Virus record (IMG/VR): IMGVR_UViG_3300042350_002327
Coordinates: 1 to 31,016 of that record
DNA: 31,016 nt
Direction: 5' to 3' (one strand)
From: a virus
Below the pieces are notes generated by a model. It saw nothing but the letters and a program-made list of their open reading frames with translations, did not search any database and was not told where the DNA came from. Below are positions 6,464 to 14,321 of the stretch, piece by piece (positions within the stretch are counted from its first letter, which is position 1; each line of letters begins with the position of its first letter). Position numbers and translations under genes: made by a program.

Positions 6464-6491
6464 GGGCTGAAGACTGAAGGCTGAAGGCTGA
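6464..6491 (+). repeat. Intergenic heptad array (AGGCTGA)n
   Basis: Four units (GGGCTGA, AGACTGA, AGGCTGA, AGGCTGA) fill most of the gap between the primase stop and the next gene. Confidence 0.85.
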
Positions 6492-6531
6492 AGAAACCAA
6501 ACATTTGACTGACTCGACGAATCACACGCAC

Positions 6532-7044
6532 ATGACTGAAAACAATCCAACGAACAATCCCCCCCCCGGTGGCTCTCCGGCAGGGGCTGAAAAAAATCAA
6601 GGGGGGGTGGATCTGCCTCACATCGAACTTCCGCGAGTGGGGAGGATCCTTTCGGACTTCGCCAATGACATCGGCGAGGTGATGAGCAGGAATGGGGTCT
6701 TCCTCCAAGACGGCCTGCCCGTGGTGCTGGAGCCTAAGACTGACCGGATGCAGCCCCTGACCCCTGCCTGCTTCCGCACCTATGCTGAGAAGAATCTCCG
6801 CACGGTGAAGCTGGTGAAGATGCCATGGAAGAAGGAGGACGGAAGCGATGCCTATGAGGCGCGTCCCGACTCCATGAATAAGATGCAGGCAGAGGCTTGC
6901 CTGACCTCGCACCAGTTTCTCACCCTGCAACGGCCTCTGCGCCGGATCTCGCGCATCCCTGTCCCGATCCTGCGAGGTGGTGAACTCACTCTCCAGACGG
7001 CGGGCTATGACGCGGAGACCAAGATCCTCGTCAAGGAGGCGTAG
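6532..7044 (+). CDS. Replication-module middle protein (companion of helicase)
   Basis: 170 aa from ATG 6532; TTG 6505 would add nine residues. A TTTGACT motif lies at 6504-6510, 21 nt before the ATG. The first 25 residues are low-complexity (NNPPPGGSPAGAEKNQGG) and encoded over C9, A7 and G7 homopolymers at 6559-6607, so length variation by slippage is possible. The rest (RILSDFANDIGEVMSRNGVFLQDG ... RRISRIPVPILRGGELTLQ) resembles the region that precedes the ATPase in phage primase-helicases. That part appears here as a separate gene. Not a named family. Confidence 0.7.
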   Translation: MTENNPTNNPPPGGSPAGAEKNQGGVDLPHIELPRVGRILSDFANDIGEVMSRNGVFLQDGLPVVLEPKTDRMQPLTPACFRTYAEKNLRTVKLVKMPWKKEDGSDAYEARPDSMNKMQAEACLTSHQFLTLQRPLRRISRIPVPILRGGELTLQTAGYDAETKILVKEA

Positions 7045-7071
7045 GCCGAAAGGCTGAAGGCTGAAGGCTGA
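7043..7071 (+). repeat. Intergenic heptad array (AGGCTGA)n
   Basis: AGGCCGA followed after one base by three perfect AGGCTGA units. It occupies the gap from the stop at 7044 to the ATG at 7075. Confidence 0.85.
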
Positions 7072-7074
7072 ATC

Positions 7075-7221
7075 ATGAAGGATGGAAACCGAAAGACTGC
7101 CGAGAACGGCAAGGGCGATTCGCCCAGGAATAATTTCTCAAAGGAGTATCGCAGCCGGTATGCGGCGATCAGCTGGAAGAAGAAGGAACAGAAACCAAAA
7201 CAAAACACGCACAAACCATGA
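7075..7221 (+). CDS. Small basic protein between replication genes
   Basis: 48 aa (MKDGNRKTAENGKGDSPRNN...), Lys/Arg/Asn-rich with no hydrophobic core, probably disordered and nucleic-acid binding. Its TGA overlaps the helicase ATG (ATGA at 7218), so it is likely translationally coupled to the helicase. The start lies 3 bp after the heptad array and has no clear SD. Function unknown. Confidence 0.55.
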   Translation: MKDGNRKTAENGKGDSPRNNFSKEYRSRYAAISWKKKEQKPKQNTHKP

Positions 7222-8321
7222 CCTATGACCTGATGCCCAAGGAGGCCGCCGTCGATTACCTGACGGATCTCCTCCACGAGTTCCCATTCGCCGATGATGG
7301 GGGGCGATCCCTAAGCTGCCAGATCGCGGCGATGATGACGCGCTTCGCGGTCTCGCTCCTGCCTGAGCAGGCTCAGGTGCCGCTGGTCATCTGGAATGCC
7401 AACGGCCCTGCCGCCGGGAAGTCGCTTCTCGCCATGGTGGTGGAGGTGCCGGTGAGGGGATTCGCAGCGATGCGAGCACTGCCGGAGGAACGCGAGGAGC
7501 TTCAGAAGGTGCTGGACTCGGAGGTTCTGGCGGGATCGGATTCGGTGATCTTCGACAATGTGAAGGACAAGATCGATTCGGCCTATCTGGAGCAGTTTGC
7601 CACTTCCTCGGTGGTCTCGGTGCGTCGGCTCGGATCGTCGGCGAAGTATGAGGTGGCCAAGCAGACGATGCTGATGTTCACCAGCAATCAGGCCGAGGTC
7701 TCCTCTGACATCGCGCGTCGGTCGATATTCATCGATCTCTTCCAGAAGGAGGCCGACCCTCAGGCGCGTAAGATCGAGCGTCCGATGGGTGCCGAGTATC
7801 TGGCGAGGCCGGAGGTGCGATTCGCCATTCTCTCGGCTCTCTGGTCGCTCATCGTTGCCTGGGACAAGGCTGGGCGTCCGGCCTGCTCGTCGCGGTTGGT
7901 GGGCTTCGAGGACTGGAGCCGTGTCATCGGGGGGATCGTGGAGAATGCGGGATTCGGTGATCCGCTGCGGAAGCCTGAGAGCGAGGACTTCGGCGATCCT
8001 GACGCCGCCGACATGCGCGATCTGGTTCAGGCGATGGCCGAGGGGATCTTCCAAGATGGCCTCGAGCTCCGCTGCCGTGAGGGCGTGACATTCGATGAGG
8101 TGATCTGGATCTGCCGGAACCGTGGCCTCTTCGAGGAGCAGATCAAGGGGAAGGTGGACAGGGAGACCAAGGAGTTCGAGATCTACACTTCAGCCAGGAC
8201 AAAGATGTCGCGACTCTTTGCTCGCTACAATGGGCGGGTCTTCCGCTTCGGTGAGGAGCTGGGGACGGTGAAGCTCGAGCGTGTGGGAGGGAAGAATGAC
8301 AGGAAGTGGCGCGTGAGCTGA
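7218..8321 (+). CDS. Replicative helicase / AAA-type ATPase (SF3/D5-like)
   Basis: 367 aa. Walker A GPAAGKS at residues 63-69, Walker B SVIFDN at 109-114, polar sensor FTSN at 154-157 and a probable arginine finger RR at 167-168 (DIARRSIFIDL). This order is that of D5/SF3-type phage helicases. It should unwind the phage DNA as a hexamer and, with the primase at 5253, form the replisome. The C-terminal third (CREGVTFDEVIWICRNRGLF) looks like a winged-helix DNA-binding region. It is the last gene of the replication operon and is followed by a terminator-like hairpin at 8349. Confidence 0.85.
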   Translation: MTYDLMPKEAAVDYLTDLLHEFPFADDGGRSLSCQIAAMMTRFAVSLLPEQAQVPLVIWNANGPAAGKSLLAMVVEVPVRGFAAMRALPEEREELQKVLDSEVLAGSDSVIFDNVKDKIDSAYLEQFATSSVVSVRRLGSSAKYEVAKQTMLMFTSNQAEVSSDIARRSIFIDLFQKEADPQARKIERPMGAEYLARPEVRFAILSALWSLIVAWDKAGRPACSSRLVGFEDWSRVIGGIVENAGFGDPLRKPESEDFGDPDAADMRDLVQAMAEGIFQDGLELRCREGVTFDEVIWICRNRGLFEEQIKGKVDRETKEFEIYTSARTKMSRLFARYNGRVFRFGEELGTVKLERVGGKNDRKWRVS

Positions 8322-8348
8322 TGCCTTAAAGGAAGTTGCGGAACGATT

Positions 8349-8380
8349 ACCCTGTGCGAGGTTCCGGCCATGCACAGGGT
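8349..8380 (+). terminator. Terminator-like hairpin after the helicase
   Basis: A 9-bp perfect stem (ACCCTGTGC at 8349-8357 with GCACAGGGT at 8372-8380), a 14-nt loop, then TTTCCTTTTT. This fits an intrinsic terminator, though the loop is long. The ATG of the putative lipoprotein gene (8370) lies within the loop, so it could also act in translational control. Confidence 0.6.
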
Positions 8381-8555
8381 TTTCCTTTTTCTGGCCATAG
8401 TTACCACCGGATGCTCATCCACTAAATCGCCAGATTCCAAGCTGCTTCTCGCCGCCTATATGATGGGTAGGATGGATGCAATTAGGGACATGGATCAGGC
8501 CGATCCGCCTCAATCCCACCGTCCGCCCCGCGCCCTCGGTAGGCATAAGCAATGA
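8370..8555 (+). CDS. Putative small lipoprotein
   Basis: 61 aa. The N-terminus MHRVFLFLAIVTTGCSS is a textbook lipoprotein signal with lipobox VTTGC, giving acylated Cys15. The mature part is short, hydrophilic and Pro/His-rich at the end (PPQSHRPPRALGRHKQ). It could be a superinfection-exclusion or lysis-related lipoprotein. The ATG lies in the terminator loop and there is no SD, so expression is uncertain. Confidence 0.45.
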   Translation: MHRVFLFLAIVTTGCSSTKSPDSKLLLAAYMMGRMDAIRDMDQADPPQSHRPPRALGRHKQ

Positions 8556-8571
8556 GGACGATGAACGTCCT
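8553..8571. repeat. Palindromic 19-bp repeat, copy 1
   Basis: TGAGGACGATGAACGTCCT, containing the inverted repeat AGGACG/CGTCCT around ATGAA. An exact copy lies at 8626-8644. Candidate protein-binding site within the proposed cos region. Confidence 0.7.
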
Positions 8572-8625
8572 GAATAAGCCATTGATCTAGCAGAAAGGGA
8601 GTGGGGTTTTAGTTTTGGGTTACTT

Positions 8626-8644
8626 TGAGGACGATGAACGTCCT
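8626..8644. repeat. Palindromic 19-bp repeat, copy 2
   Basis: Exact copy of 8553-8571, 73 bp downstream. Here the inverted repeat extends to 7 bp (GAGGACG/CGTCCTC, 8627-8645). Confidence 0.7.
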
Positions 8645-8950
8645 CGCTTGGACGATGCTTCCGCACCATCTCCTAGGCTTTCAAACAGCTTACCATCATA
8701 CTCTTATACTATCTCTTAAGGAGATAATGACGATATTCTGATATCCTAGCTAGTTTTTCTCTCGGTCGCTCGAGTAGAAACTGGGTGGAATCGACGATGA
8801 GCGTCTGATCGTCCGGTGACTACCCCCTCGGTAAGGAATCTCTTCACGCTTCACAATCCAAGCGGTTGGGCGCACTGGCGTTGTTTTTGCGTGAATTAGC
8901 TTGGAACGTTAGGGAAGCCGATTAGTTCCCAACCTTCCGCGCCCGTTCCG

Positions 8951-8976
8951 TTCCGTTCCTTTGACACGGAACGGAA
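8951..8976. promoter_or_regulatory. Palindrome with TTTGACA in its loop, before terminase
   Basis: Perfect 9-bp inverted repeat TTCCGTTCC (8951-8959) and GGAACGGAA (8968-8976) enclosing TTTGACAC. GTTCC is also repeated directly just upstream. The TTTGACA (8960-8966) sits exactly 13 nt before the TerS ATG, as at six other ORFs. Likely an expression signal, possibly an operator. Confidence 0.6.
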
Positions 8977-8979
8977 GCC

Positions 8980-9591
8980 ATGAGGAATTCCCGTCACGAG
9001 TCCGCGCTCATCGAAGAGTGCGCCTCCGCTCACTCCGTCTCCGTCCGCGCCGTCAGGAACTGGCGAGTGAAGGACGACCCCCGGTGGAGGGAGTTCATCC
9101 GGTCACGCGCCCAGGATTCGACCTTCGCCTTCGCCTTCGCCCGTCCCGAGGCCGCAGCCAAGCCGATGAGCCCTGAAGAGACGGAGTTGGCAGCCGCCGT
9201 GCGCCATGCCCGGCTCTCTATGCTCTGTGATAAGACTGAAGAGGCGGGGAACTTCAACTCCCTCGGTGCCCTGCTGAAGGCGGCCTCGGAGGCTCACAAG
9301 CTCTGGCTACAAGTCGCCGAGAACAACCTGAAGTTGGCCACCTCTGCCGGTCGGCTGGTCGAGGTCTCGAAGGTCTCGGAGTTCATCTTGGGTAACATGG
9401 CCATGGCCAAGGGCCTGATGGAGAACCTTCCCGATGTGCTGGCCGCCCGGATCGAGTCTCAGTCCGATGTCTCCGGGATCGTCCGCGACGAGGTAGTCGC
9501 CATCCTCCGCGAACTAGCCGCCGCCTCCGCTTCCGCACCTTGGAATGCCAAGGCCACCGCCCCCGATGTCACCGGCACTCCAGAAGCTTGA
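8980..9591 (+). CDS. Terminase small subunit
   Basis: 203 aa from ATG 8980, 13 nt after TTTGACA. N-terminal HTH (residues about 8-30: ALIEECASAHSVSVRAVRNWR) as in Nu1-type small terminases, then a helical body for oligomerisation. It recognises the packaging site and recruits TerL, with which it overlaps by 47 bp in another frame. The repeats in 8553-8976 are its natural candidate binding sites. Identified mainly by fold and position next to GpA-type TerL. Confidence 0.75.
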   Translation: MRNSRHESALIEECASAHSVSVRAVRNWRVKDDPRWREFIRSRAQDSTFAFAFARPEAAAKPMSPEETELAAAVRHARLSMLCDKTEEAGNFNSLGALLKAASEAHKLWLQVAENNLKLATSAGRLVEVSKVSEFILGNMAMAKGLMENLPDVLAARIESQSDVSGIVRDEVVAILRELAAASASAPWNAKATAPDVTGTPEA

Positions 9592-11350
9592 GGCCGATCT
9601 GGCTTCCATGTGGGAGCCTCGGCAAAGACCGGATCCCCTGACTTGGGCAGAGAGGGAGATCGTGCTGGATCCGCGCTTCTCGCCGCGCCCCGGGCGGTTC
9701 TCCTGTAACTTCACTCCCTATCTGAAACAACTTCACCTCTGGTTCGGAGAACGGAAGATCAGGCAGATCACCTTCGTCAAGTCCGCCCAGATCGGCGGCA
9801 CCACCCTTCTGGCGAACCTCATCCAGTATGCCGTCGCACAGGATCCCGGCCCGATCCTCTACGTCACCTCGACCGCCGAGAATGCGAAGTCATGGAGCGA
9901 GCGGGAACTCATCCCCCGGCTGCGCTCCTGCGCGGCCATCAAGCCGGTCATGCCTGACGACCCCGATCTCTTCAAGAAGACCGAGATGCAGTTCAAGTCC
10001 TGCACCCTCAAGCTGGTCGGATCGAACAGCGAGGCGAACCTCGCCTCCCGTCCCACCCGCTACCTCTTCTGTGACGAGGTGGACAAGTGGCCCGACGCCT
10101 CCGCGACCGAGGCCCCCTCCCTCGAGCTTGCCATGGCTAGGACGAACTTCTACCGGACCATCTGCAAGCGCGTCCTGGCATCGACGCCCACGGTAGAGAC
10201 CGGCGCGATCTGGTCACAGTTCATGGCTGGGAGCCAGCACCGCTACCATGTCGCCTGCCCGGACTGCGGAGCCGAGCAGCACCTAGAGTTCGAGCAGGTC
10301 AAGTGGTCGGATGAGCTTCGCGGTTCGGATGGGGCGTGGGATCTGGACGGCGTGGCCGATACCGCCTGCTACCAGTGCCGCGAGTGCGGCGACCTCTGGC
10401 CACAGGAGATGCAGAGAAAGCTCGTCGCTGATGGCCGGTGGATCGCGGGGAATCCGCTCGCCCCCCGCGACCATATCTCCTGCCACATCTCCGCCCTCTA
10501 CTCACCCCAGATGACTTGGGGGGAGCTGGCCAAGCTCTTCCTACAGAAGTCCTCCACCCCCGGAGGGCTCCATGATTTTCGGAATACCTACGAAGGGCTC
10601 CCCTTTGAGAACCGCACTGCCTCCGTGAAGGAGGATGCGATCCTCGAGCTGCGCGGCGGCTACCGGCTGCGGGAGATCCCTGGGGAGGTCACCGCTGGAG
10701 GCTCACCGGCGATCCTCACACTCTGCGCCGATCCGGGCGAGAAGCAGACTCATTGGTCGGTCGAGGCTCGGAATGACCAGGGCGAGAGTTGGGTCGTGGA
10801 CTACGGAACCGTCCTCTCCGTGGAGGATCTCATCTCGCCTGAGTTCCTTGCCGCTCGCCGCTACCAGTTGCCCGGGAGCTACGAGATCGTCGCGCCGGTG
10901 GCCGGGCTGATCGACTCCGGCTTCCTGACGGAGAGGGTCTATTCCGTCTGCGCGAAGAGCGTCGGTCTCTACTACCCATCGAAGGGATCGGAGAGCACCT
11001 TCGGGAACTACGCCGTCACCACCATCAAGGGGCTGAATATCCTGCTCTACACCTACGGAGACACCATCTGGAAGACCCACCTCTATCTGGAGAGGATCAA
11101 GAAGCGGCTGCCGCCACAGCTTCATCTCCCGAGTGATGTCGGGCGCGACTTCATCGAGGGGCACACCGGCCAGCAGTTACTGGAGAATAAGAACTCCCGA
11201 GTCTCCCCCTTCTACTGGAAGAAAGTCGCGAATGACCACTTCGGCGACTGCACGAAACTCCACTGCGTGGCATGGGCCGTGATGAGGAATAACTTTGGGA
11301 GAGCCCAGCCTTCGCCTTCTCCTGCGAGTGTTCCGGTGGACAGCCAGTGA
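9545..11350 (+). CDS. Terminase large subunit (GpA family)
   Basis: 601 aa. ATPase domain has a lambda-gpA-type Walker A variant (KSAQIGGTT, residues 79-87) and Walker B YLFCDEVDKW (173-182), with coupling segment YVTSTAENAKSWSERE near 106. A four-Cys-type zinc site follows (CPDCG at 238-242, CYQCREC at 275-281). The C-terminal nuclease domain carries acidic positions in LTLCADPGEKQ and GLIDSGF and in the DHFGDC segment. It packages DNA into the prohead and cuts concatemers at cos. No SD; start ATG 9545 lies inside the terS gene. Confidence 0.95.
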   Translation: MPRPPPPMSPALQKLEADLASMWEPRQRPDPLTWAEREIVLDPRFSPRPGRFSCNFTPYLKQLHLWFGERKIRQITFVKSAQIGGTTLLANLIQYAVAQDPGPILYVTSTAENAKSWSERELIPRLRSCAAIKPVMPDDPDLFKKTEMQFKSCTLKLVGSNSEANLASRPTRYLFCDEVDKWPDASATEAPSLELAMARTNFYRTICKRVLASTPTVETGAIWSQFMAGSQHRYHVACPDCGAEQHLEFEQVKWSDELRGSDGAWDLDGVADTACYQCRECGDLWPQEMQRKLVADGRWIAGNPLAPRDHISCHISALYSPQMTWGELAKLFLQKSSTPGGLHDFRNTYEGLPFENRTASVKEDAILELRGGYRLREIPGEVTAGGSPAILTLCADPGEKQTHWSVEARNDQGESWVVDYGTVLSVEDLISPEFLAARRYQLPGSYEIVAPVAGLIDSGFLTERVYSVCAKSVGLYYPSKGSESTFGNYAVTTIKGLNILLYTYGDTIWKTHLYLERIKKRLPPQLHLPSDVGRDFIEGHTGQQLLENKNSRVSPFYWKKVANDHFGDCTKLHCVAWAVMRNNFGRAQPSPSPASVPVDSQ

Positions 11351-11372
11351 CATTTGACTTCCCACGGCCTAC

Positions 11373-11663
11373 ATGGCCGACTCCTACAAAATTGACCAGC
11401 TTCAAGACCTCTCCGGTGTTAAGCGGTATCTGAGGCGCAAGTTCAGCGCAGAGGAACTCGATGCCTTGGCAGACGAGGCATTCGGGAAGATTGATGAGAG
11501 CGTCGTCATCTCCTCTTCAGGTCAGGGAGGTGGAGTGAGCGGACAGATCAGCGTCCCGGCCAATCTCCTGCTTGCCGCCATCGAGGAGATCATCGCGCAG
11601 GGTACTGGTGGCCGGCAGCTTGGAACCTCTCCCGACTTCAGCAGCCAGCGTTGGTCGGTTTGA
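11373..11663 (+). CDS. Small protein between terminase and portal (gpW position)
   Basis: 96 aa preceded by TTTGACT at 11353-11359, 13 nt before the ATG. Helical N-terminus (DLSGVKRYLRRKFSAEELDALADEAFGK) and Gly/Ser-rich middle. Lambda-like phages carry the head-tail joining protein gpW in this slot, but I see no clear gpW sequence match, so the role is inferred from position. Confidence 0.65.
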   Translation: MADSYKIDQLQDLSGVKRYLRRKFSAEELDALADEAFGKIDESVVISSSGQGGGVSGQISVPANLLLAAIEEIIAQGTGGRQLGTSPDFSSQRWSV

Positions 11664-11695
11664 TTCCGTTTGATTTTTGACAGGTGCGCTCTGTC

Positions 11696-13186
11696 ATGAG
11701 CGAACCGAAATCAAAGCGCGGCGGTTACAGACCCGGAGCGGGTCGCCCGAAGAAGGCAACCAACTTCTCCTCTGCCGATGGCATCGCATCGCCGCAGCGG
11801 ATGTGGATCTACACTCCGACGCTGGATGCCTCGAAGTCTCTCACCCCATCGGCAAGGATCGAGCAGACCAAGAAGTCGTTTTTCCTGTATGAGCATATCG
11901 GCCTAGCCGCCCGTGCGGTGGACGGCGTGGCGAAGTTCGTCGGGCCATTGATCCCGCAGGCCAAGACCGCCGACGAGAACTGGAACCGCATGGCAGAGCA
12001 GGCTTTCGAGGATGCCTGTGGCAACTCCGCTTTCGGAGTGGATGTCTCCAAGCAAGTCAACTTCTACGACGCGCAGGAAATCTTGGTGAAGCAAATGGCT
12101 CTCGCTGGCGATTGCTTCTGGCAGAAGCAGACCAGCAACTCTGGCCGCGCCATGTTCCGTATCGTGCCGGGCGAGAATGTCGGATCGGCTCACGGGGATG
12201 TGAAGGATGGATGGGTGGACGGCGTGAAGGTCAGCAAGCTGGGTGCGCCGACCCGCTACCGCGTTCTGAAGGCTCCCGGCAACTATGCCGAATACAATGA
12301 GATCAGCGCGGACGACCTCACCCGAGTCGGGAAGGTGGATCGCATCGGTCAGGTGCGCTCCCGCCCGTGGCTCCACCGTGCAGCCGACCACCTTCAGGAC
12401 ATCACCGAGATTTTGGGCTACGAAAAGATGAGCGCGAAGCTCGGCTCCTCGCTGGCCTTCGTCATCACCTCGCCCGAGGCCGGGCAGATCGGCCTTGGCT
12501 CCTCACTTCAGAAGGTGCAGGCGGCAGGCGGCAGCATCACCAAGGACATTCTCACCGAGGGGTCGATCATCCCGCAGTTGAAGCCGGGCGAGCGCATCGA
12601 GTCATTCAACAACGCCCACCCCTCCGCGAACCTCGACACGTTCCTGAAGTATCTCCGCCGCGACATCGCGCACGGGTTCAACATGCCTGCATCGGTCCTC
12701 TTCGATCCCGAGGAGGCCGGGGGCGCGACCATGCGCTTTGCCATGGAGGATGCAGCCAAGACCATTGGCCGCATTCAGGAGATCATCATCCAGAGTTTTG
12801 CCGCCCCCTTCTGGCGGTTCTGGATCTGGCAGGAGATCGAAGCCGGACGCTTGCCCATGCCGAACGATGGGTCTGATTGGTGGAGGTGCGAGTTCACCGC
12901 CCCGCAGAAGGTATCCGTGGACATCGGTCGTGATGGGCGCCTCTACAGTGACATGCTGCAGCGTGGTCAGATCTCCCCGCAGGACTACTATAACATGCAG
13001 GGGAAGGATCACGACAAGGTGCTCGACGACACCATCCGCGCAGCCGTTCGCCGAAAGAAGCGGGTGATGGAGATCGCCGCCGAGGAGGGAGTCGAGATTA
13101 GCGTGGCAGAAGTCTTCCCTCCTGCGCCCGGATCGCCCGTCGTCCCCCAGCAGGATCAGTCAGGAGATTTGACACAGCAGCAATGA
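11696..13186 (+). CDS. Portal protein (lambda gpB-like)
   Basis: 496 aa. ATG 11696 chosen because TTTGACA (11676-11682) lies exactly 13 nt before it; a GTG at 11684 is the alternative. The central region (GYEKMSAKLGSSLAFVITS ... GFNMPASVLFDPEEAGGATMRFAMEDAAKTI ... RFWIWQEIEAG) is typical of lambda-type portals. A dodecameric ring would form the DNA channel at the capsid vertex. The first 20 residues carry KRGGYRPGAGRPKKA, a basic DNA-binding-type peptide also found in the small protein at 17894. C-terminus Pro/Gln-rich. Overlaps the protease start by 4 bp. Confidence 0.92.
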   Translation: MSEPKSKRGGYRPGAGRPKKATNFSSADGIASPQRMWIYTPTLDASKSLTPSARIEQTKKSFFLYEHIGLAARAVDGVAKFVGPLIPQAKTADENWNRMAEQAFEDACGNSAFGVDVSKQVNFYDAQEILVKQMALAGDCFWQKQTSNSGRAMFRIVPGENVGSAHGDVKDGWVDGVKVSKLGAPTRYRVLKAPGNYAEYNEISADDLTRVGKVDRIGQVRSRPWLHRAADHLQDITEILGYEKMSAKLGSSLAFVITSPEAGQIGLGSSLQKVQAAGGSITKDILTEGSIIPQLKPGERIESFNNAHPSANLDTFLKYLRRDIAHGFNMPASVLFDPEEAGGATMRFAMEDAAKTIGRIQEIIIQSFAAPFWRFWIWQEIEAGRLPMPNDGSDWWRCEFTAPQKVSVDIGRDGRLYSDMLQRGQISPQDYYNMQGKDHDKVLDDTIRAAVRRKKRVMEIAAEEGVEISVAEVFPPAPGSPVVPQQDQSGDLTQQQ

Positions 13187-14259
13187 GCAATATGCAGAAG
13201 CTCACTCTCTTCGCCGCCGCCACTGGCTCACGGGTTGACCGTGAAGCAGGCATCCTGCGAGGCGTCTCGGTCATTACCGCAGGAGTCGAGGCCAAGGGTC
13301 ACGGCATCTGGATTGACCAGACTTCCCTCGAAATGGTCAAGGCTTCCGCTGAGACCTACGTCGATGGCCTCCAGGTGAAGAGCGACCACGGGAGCGGCTT
13401 CGGAGAGATCGAGGGCGTCCTCCGTGACTTCGTGATCGACGGCAACCAACTCCGCGCTGATTTCCACCTCATCAAGAGCGGCGAGGAATACGAGCGCATT
13501 ATGGAGATGGCCGAGATGATGCCTTCCAGCTTCGGGCTTTCCATTGAGTTCTCCGGGGTCTCCGAGGAGATCGACGATTACCGTTACGCCCGGCCTGTAG
13601 AAATCTACGCCGTGGCATTGGTCGATCAGCCCGCAGCGAACCCATCCGGCCTTTTTCAAGCTATGAGCGAACCCGCAACCGCCCCCGTAGAAGTTCCCGC
13701 CGAGGCTCCCGTCGAGGAGATCAAGGCCGAGGAAGTCACCGCCGAACTCGAAGTGAAAGGCCCCGAGGGGACTCAGAACATTCCCGAGGAAGCCGCCCCT
13801 GCCGAGGCTCCCGTCGAGAAGGATGAGGAAGTGAAGGCCGAGCCTGTCGCAGAGGAGAAGGTCGAGGAAGTCGTCGTCGCACCTGCTCCCGTGGAAGACC
13901 TCCCCGAGGGAAAGCTCTCCTCCAAGCTCTCCGATGTCGTTCTCAATTTCGAGAACACCAAGGCCGAAGTCATCACCCTCCGCGCCGATCTGGAGACCGC
14001 CCATCGCAATCTCTCCGCGCTGAAGGCTGAAGTCGAGCAGCGTGATCTGGAAGTCGCCCGGCTCTCCAAGGTGCGTGACCTAGCCCTCCGCGCCGCTGGC
14101 CTCCTCCCCTCCGATGTAGAGCTTGAGATGGACGCACAGGCATCCCCCTTCAATCCCGTCGAGGCTTATGCCGCCGCCGTCGAGGCAGGCGACAAGAAGC
14201 TCGCAGCCGAACTTTTCAAGGCGCACAAGACCGCGATCTTCGCGGCTCGGCGCAACTAA
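13183..14259 (+). CDS. Prohead protease fused to scaffold domain
   Basis: 358 aa. Residues 1-160 are a HK97 gp4/U35-type serine protease: catalytic His69 in QVKSDHGSG and Ser in MPSSFGLSIEF (about 115-120), followed by VALVDQPAANPSGLF. Residues 161-245 are Pro/Glu/Ala repeats (VPAEAPVEE, AEAPVEKDEEV) and 245-358 a coiled coil (TLRADLETAHRNLSALKAEV) typical of scaffolds. It should direct capsid assembly and then digest the scaffold. An in-frame ATG at 13663 (MSEPATAPVE) could give a separate scaffold as in lambda C/Nu3. TTTGACA is 8 nt before ATG 13183 and 17 nt before ATG 13192. Confidence 0.85.
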   Translation: MSNMQKLTLFAAATGSRVDREAGILRGVSVITAGVEAKGHGIWIDQTSLEMVKASAETYVDGLQVKSDHGSGFGEIEGVLRDFVIDGNQLRADFHLIKSGEEYERIMEMAEMMPSSFGLSIEFSGVSEEIDDYRYARPVEIYAVALVDQPAANPSGLFQAMSEPATAPVEVPAEAPVEEIKAEEVTAELEVKGPEGTQNIPEEAAPAEAPVEKDEEVKAEPVAEEKVEEVVVAPAPVEDLPEGKLSSKLSDVVLNFENTKAEVITLRADLETAHRNLSALKAEVEQRDLEVARLSKVRDLALRAAGLLPSDVELEMDAQASPFNPVEAYAAAVEAGDKKLAAELFKAHKTAIFAARRN

Positions 14260-14321
14260 TTTCATGAGGCAATAACGCCACAGGAAACCAAGCAAACCCA
14301 ACCCAACCCAACCCCACCACC

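Larger units (their letters stand above)
8556..8979. other. cos: Gene-free region upstream of terminase; candidate cos site
   Basis: About 420 bp without a convincing ORF. It holds two exact copies of a 19-bp palindromic element (8553-8571, 8626-8644), a degenerate third (GACGATGAGCGTC, 8793-8805) and the GTTCC-repeat palindrome at 8951-8976. In lambda-like phages with GpA-type terminase, cos (nick site plus TerS-binding repeats) lies immediately upstream of the small terminase gene. Position and repeats fit, but the nick site cannot be located by eye. Confidence 0.5.

Noticed and set aside
7311-8054. 247-aa minus-strand ORF
   Set aside because: Antisense shadow of the helicase, which has Walker motifs.
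8571-8760. Short ORFs beginning ATGAACGTCC in the palindromic repeats
   Set aside because: Nine and about 36 codons, no SD, no conserved features; the shared start comes from the repeat itself.
13228-14004. 258-aa minus-strand ORF
   Set aside because: Antisense shadow of the protease-scaffold gene; Gly/Leu/Asp-rich pattern mirrors the Glu/Ala/Pro codons.
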